Program-made: the position numbers and the translations under genes
Shown: positions 59,726 through 64,000 of the stretch, piece after piece
How positions within the stretch are numbered: position 1 is the stretch's first letter
How the letters are laid out: each line of letters begins with the position of its first letter
Notes under the pieces: model-generated
Database searches by the model: none
Told to the model about the DNA's origin: nothing
What the model saw: the letters and a program-made list of their open reading frames with translations, nothing else
Source: Branchiostoma floridae
Taxonomy: Eukaryota > Chordata > Leptocardii > Amphioxiformes > Branchiostomatidae
Assembly: GCF_000003815.2 (NCBI RefSeq)
Contig: NC_049985.1
Coordinates: 18,956,897-19,020,896, forward strand
Direction: 5' to 3'
DNA: 64,000 bases

Positions 59726-59944
59726 TTGTTAAAAGCCGAGAGAATATGTAAAGGTTGTACAGGAAAAGCAGTGGAAGATGAAATACACTTTATTTGTCAT
59801 TGTCCACTATACAGTACCGAGGGAGAGAAACTATTTAAACTAGTCAACAAAATTTTTCCGGGCTTTGCACATCGTGCCGAACTACAAAAAACTCTCTTTC
59901 TGTTAGCGCACATTCTTTTCATATATTGTTTCTTAATTAATTAG
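59726..59944 (+). pseudogene. LINE ORF2 C-terminal fragment (copy 1)
   Basis: RICKGCTGKAVEDEIHFICH then CPLYSTEGEKLFKLVNKIFP: Cys/His tail of a non-LTR ORF2. Nearly the same peptide occurs at 63140-63290. Confidence 0.78.
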
Positions 59945-60164
59945 AAACATTTTCATTTTCATTAGCAAAGGTAATTAGTGCGTATTATCATAATTTATGC
60001 AGAATGTCGAAAAACTGTGTTTTACACTAAAATACTAAATTTCTTTCAAAATATTCGGTGTTTAATCATCTAAGCAACTATAACTTATTACTGTAATAGC
60101 ACTGATGAGGAATGCCTGTTATTTCATTGAAATGTCTTGATATTTATGTATTTAATGATTCATA

Positions 60165-60375
60165 ATTGGCTGGGGTCATTTTTGACCCCACCGAACCAGA
60201 CACAAACTTTCAAGTATAGCTTATACAATAATGGACAAAACTCGGTGAAAAATTGGTAGATGTTGTAAGACATGTATACAAACAAATTCATGGAAGGAAG
60301 TTTTTCTCCGATGAAAAATGTTGCTATGACAGATAGAAATATACGCCTGGGGTCAAAAATGACCCCATACGGTCG
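60165..60375. repeat. inverted pair of ggggtcatttttgacccc palindromes
   Basis: The 18-bp self-complementary block occurs at about 60173 and, reversed, at about 60352, followed by a ggatgagggttaac end. Probably a small MITE. Borders are uncertain. Confidence 0.6.
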
Positions 60376-60387
60376 GATGAGGGTTAA

Positions 60388-60515
60388 CAGGCTATATACT
60401 ACCAATAATAGTATAATACTAAGTCTTCTGAGTTAGATTGTCAGTTTAGAATTTTTTTAAAAAATGTTTATGAATTGTTGTGCATATAGTTTGTGTTCTT
60501 ATGTTTGTATGTAGG
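60388..60515 (+). repeat. LINE 3' tail segment (copy 1)
   Basis: aggctatat..taccaataat, gagttagattgtcagtttaga, aaaaaatgtttat and gtttgtgttcttatgtttgta recur in order at 63640-63775, each time after an ORF2 C-terminal fragment. Confidence 0.7.
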
Positions 60516-60900
60516 GCTGGGTACCGGTACAGTGTACCCGTACAAAACCGGTTTTTCTTATTGGACCGGTCCAGAAAAACAAGACCTGAAAAAATGGGTA
60601 GACCGGATGTTGGACCTATTAGAAAATAGGTTTATACGGTCAGGCATTCACACATTTTGGCCATGGGGTTTACCGATCGAGAAAAATAACAAGACACTCG
60701 TTCTCATTGAAATGTCGAAAATGTCATTTTTTTGGTCGAAAAATAAATTGGCTTTATTTTCAGTGAAAACAATGTGGTTGTTTAGGAAACTTCCATAGCC
60801 AAAAAATGACAACTTATTATTTTCGGTCCCATTGGTAATGCATTACAGGGCGGGTAACAAACGTTACCGGTAACGTTTGTTACAACAGTAGACTTTACCC
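60515..60900. mobile_element. repeat beginning gggctgggtaccggtac
   Basis: gggctgggtaccggtacagt, then ttggaccggtccagaaaaac and agacctgaaaaa. The block ttcttggaccaatccgaaaa...cagacctgaaaaa at about 25240-25285 is a diverged relative. Ends undefined. Confidence 0.45.
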
Positions 60901-60904
60901 TGTT

Positions 60905-61740
60905 TTAATAATTAGTTACCGGGCACAAAGGACAGGATGTTTACTGTCTGTGTATGTATTGACTAGTTCTAAGTTGTTTGCTCCCCTCGTCCACATTTCA
61001 TCCTGAAAGACGTTTTCGATTCAGGAATCATTTTCAGGGCAAAGACAGCGCCCCAGAAGTCTAACTACGACGTGGTAGGGTACTATGTTATCTTCACAGT
61101 GAGCTTCAAATTAAATGTTTTAACTGCAAAAATGTACAATTAAGAGAAATAATTTCCCCTGCCTCTACTTGCAGAGTACAAACATACCGACTCAGCGTCC
61201 TTATTAAGTTACGACGTGCGATATTTGACATTTAAATCATGCATTCTGTCGCTAGAACTCTCCTACGTCTTGACAGCTAATTATGAGTGCATCTGTTAGT
61301 ATGATGTTCGATTTTGATGCTCTTATCACCGGTCTGCTATGACAACATGTCAATGACCTTATGAAGAATAGAACTAGTTGAGCACATGCTGGAAACCACC
61401 CTTTGTACGAAGCCCTGAATTTCGTTTCACTAGGCCGCTTGATAAATATTAGATAAAACCGTTGCTCAACCTGTCCAAAGGGAACAACTAGAATTGTGCA
61501 ATGACAAGAGCGATACTTAGCAACCGAGTACAAAGGACAGGATGTTTACTGTATGTTCAATGTGCGTATCGCCTGAAGGCTCAGGCGCACTTTGTCATGT
61601 TCTGAACATGCCAGTTCCTTTGCTAAACAACATATTGTCTACTTGGAATGCTTCAATCACCAGTTTGCTGTGATAACATGTCAACAACTTAATTAAGGGA
61701 AGAAATGAGATTGAACGTGCACACAGAGACGGCAAGTTCC
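60905..61740 (+). repeat. tandem 5' segments of a LINE family (set 2)
   Basis: Collinear with about 57975-58860 (agttaccgggcacaaaggac, ttgctcccctcgtccacatt, gacgttttcgattcagg, tccttattaagttacgacgt, landmark at 61337 and 61667). Overall the duplicate runs to about 62150. Confidence 0.75.
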
Positions 61741-61992
61741 AGGTGAATGGCCAAGACCCATAGTCGCCAATCTCCTTAGGTTCAAGGAATGACGATCGTA
61801 GACACTTATATAGAGCGAAAAACTTGAAAAGAACCGGTATGTACATAAATGAGGACTTTCGCAATTCGAAAGAAGAGAAAGAACTACCTGAGATGCGTGC
61901 AACAAGAGAACAGGGCAACATTGCATTCCTCAGATTCGACCGCCTTGTTGTGCATCGACCTAAAGGTACATCTAGAAATGCTGACACTTAAG
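61740..61992 (+). pseudogene. LINE ORF1-like fragment (copy 2), broken
   Basis: Same peptide blocks as 58874-59101 (aacttgaaaagaaccggtat; gaggactttcgcaa; cagattcgaccgcct) but frameshifted and without a continuous frame. Confidence 0.45.
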
Positions 61993-62559
61993 ATGCCTAG
62001 CTAGTGATATTTAGAATCCGATGATCTACATCTGTTAAGTATACCAGTAATGACTACAAACACCACCTCTACTAAAACACAGTCATCCATTTCCCACGAA
62101 ACTACTAACTGCGATTTAAACTCTTACTTTTTTAAATCCATTTGACTTGAATGAAAATGTTAGTGAAACGCCTTTTTCATCTCTTGACCCTGACGTAAAC
62201 GTCTTTAACTACTATCATAGCTCCTCCAATAACAATACCCAGTACTGCTAGGGCCGGTATAGCCCCCCAGTATGTATTCCTCTTCGGGCATTTTTCCTTT
62301 CCCGGCATATATTCCTTTCCCGTCGTATTCCCGGATAAATATCGCGAATCGACGTCCACCCACGGATAAATATCGCGAAAAAACAACTTTCGCCAAGGCC
62401 CTAGAGACGTCGGTGAAGGAGGCTAACTTGATTCCAACTTAAGGGTTGGAATCATGGTCACAGACATTCCCGACCACTTCCCAATTTTCTTGATATCTGG
62501 AACAGAGGGAAATGGAACTGAGCCTTTGAAAAATGATAAATGTTATACTTATCGTTAGA

Positions 62560-63345
62560 TAAACGAGACGAACAAAGAAAAATGTATTAACTCCCTAACA
62601 CATCTTGGGGTCCCGTCTTGTTACAAACAGACACAGAATTGGCTTACGATAAATTTCTTAATACATTTACTTTACTCGTTGACGAATCATTTCCAATGAA
62701 AACAGCAAAAATTGGTCAACGTTCTCACAGAAAACCTTTGTTGACCCGTGACTGCTCAAGTCAATTAAGAAGAAAAACAAACGATATGTGAAATATGTTA
62801 AAAATCTAAAGCTGCCCCACACAAATGAAAAACCGGAGCACAAACTATCACAGATAAAAATAAGATGTGCGAAGAATTTAATGCTTTTTTTTGTAATGTC
62901 GGCCCTACCCTGGAAAGCAAAGTTATAAACGTTATACATCAATACCCTTTTGAACAGTCAACTAACGTCATTTGAACAACCCTCAACAGATGAAGTTCTA
63001 GATACAGTACGAAATCTGAAAGATTCCGCTGTCGGACACAATGGAATCAGTGCGAAAATACTCAAAATTTCCCTTGCTTCCGAACATCGTGGTTTCTGTC
63101 AAACTTATAAACGAGACAACAAACATGTTGACCAGAGAATATGTAAAGGCTTGACAGGGGAAGAAGTCAAAAATAAAACACACTTTATTTGGTATTGTCC
63201 ATTGTACAGTACCGAGGGAGAGAAACCATTTAAACTAGTCAACAAAATCTTTCCCAGCTTTGCACATCGTGCCGAACTACAAAAAAACTGTCTTTCTGTT
63301 AGTACCACCCAATGCATGTGCCATGGCAACATGTCAACGACTTGA
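62560..63345 (+). pseudogene. LINE ORF2 relic with internal deletion (copy 2)
   Basis: A decayed linker upstream (DESFPMKTAKI, HRKPLLTRDC blocks) is followed by STDEVLDTVRNLKDSAVGHN and GISAKILKISLA, typical of the reverse-transcriptase N-terminus. The frame then jumps directly to RICKGLTGEEVKNKTHFIWY and CPLYSTEGEKPFKLVNKIFP from the ORF2 C-terminus. The catalytic palm is missing. Confidence 0.78.
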
Positions 63346-64000
63346 TTAAGGATAGAACTAGTTGAGAGCACGCCTGGTAAACATCTTTTGTCCGCATGTC
63401 CTAAACTTCGTTTTCATCAGGCCGCTTGGTACACATGTTTTAGAACCATCTTACAACCTGTCCTAACTATTGTAGAATGACATGAGTGATAATTAGCTAC
63501 TTGGTACAAAGGACAAGATGTTAACTGAACGTTTGATGTGCGTATCGCCTCACTGAAGGCTGTAGTGCAAGGTCTATGTTTGTTCACCTCTTTATACAGA
63601 CACGTTCGATGCCAGAAAAAATATGATATCCCTTCATTAATAGGCTATATAACACCAATAATTGTACAATACTAGGTCTTTAAATATTCCGAGTTAGATT
63701 GTCAGTTTAGAAATTCTTTTTAAAAAATGTTTATAAATTGTTGAGTGTATAGTTTGTGTTCTTATGTTTGTATGGCTTTTTTCGATCGGTTGTATACTTG
63801 AAATAAACGAAATTTCAACTCATTCAATGAAAAATCGAGCCTGTTATAAAACCAATGATATTACTGTCTGAAGCACCCTCGTACTTGCATTCTAATCTGT
63901 AAAATTCCAAACTTACTGCACACATCTTGGTCTTATGCACAAGTACGCAATGGAGTCTAGCATGGAGCGCTTCGAAAGACTGCAAAAAATATCACAGCTA
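63300..64000 (+). repeat. LINE 5'-type segment plus 3' tail segment
   Basis: gccatggcaacatgtcaacgac at 63310 begins another repeat of the 5' segment, up to about 63565. The tail segment follows at 63640-63775, then gaaataaacgaaatttcaactcattcaatg. The remainder to the window edge is unassigned. Confidence 0.6.

Overview
This is non-coding-rich metazoan DNA with spliced genes, densely packed with transposable elements. Non-LTR retrotransposon relics, tRNA- and 5S-derived SINEs, many palindromic MITEs, expanded GON-domain exons and AT-rich spacers fit an invertebrate deuterostome. A lancelet (Branchiostoma) is my best guess, but that is inference and not proven by the sequence. No prokaryotic operons, CRISPR arrays or intact viral genes were seen. 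One 100-N assembly gap lies at 48609-48708.

Layout. 1-1060 is a 65-bp tandem array. 3230-7195 and 15274-15950 are one degenerate repeat field (a 2.6-kb-spaced duplication plus ~200-bp units). An 8,070-bp DNA transposon (7200-15269) sits in it, flanked by TTAA duplications. It has ~617-bp near-identical terminal inverted repeats, inward subterminal repeats, and an uninterrupted six-coding-exon gene for a 1,184-residue transposase-like protein. That protein has an N-terminal Cys/His cluster, a candidate DDE/D core, a C2H2 finger and a homeodomain-like C-terminus. This is the most interesting object in the window.

17569-30906 (minus strand) is a secreted-protein gene. It has a signal-peptide exon, a short helical exon, one diverged and three near-identical 27-codon phase-1 exons, and a complete four-exon GON domain. 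A second complete GON module follows directly downstream. The large intron between the second and third of these repeated exons holds a ~5.2-kb element with ~1-kb inverted arms. One arm carries an 862-bp nested insertion whose empty site survives in the other arm.

31900-46000 is a transposon graveyard. It holds a LINE reverse transcriptase split by a TTAA-flanked element, a tRNA SINE, and a 1.8-kb element with 9-bp target duplications and a 5S-rRNA-derived SINE inside it. It also holds a MITE with perfect 50-bp termini. Two phase-compatible Cys-rich exon candidates (38608-38503 and 36009-35813, minus) may belong to a small secreted protein.

46200-52500 holds tandem arrays and a ~1.3-kb inverted duplication around the gap, so assembly there deserves distrust. 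53800-64000 holds LINE relics, including two tandem, internally deleted copies of one family with repeated 5' segments, and a tRNA-like SINE interrupted by a palindromic MITE with a 5-bp target duplication.
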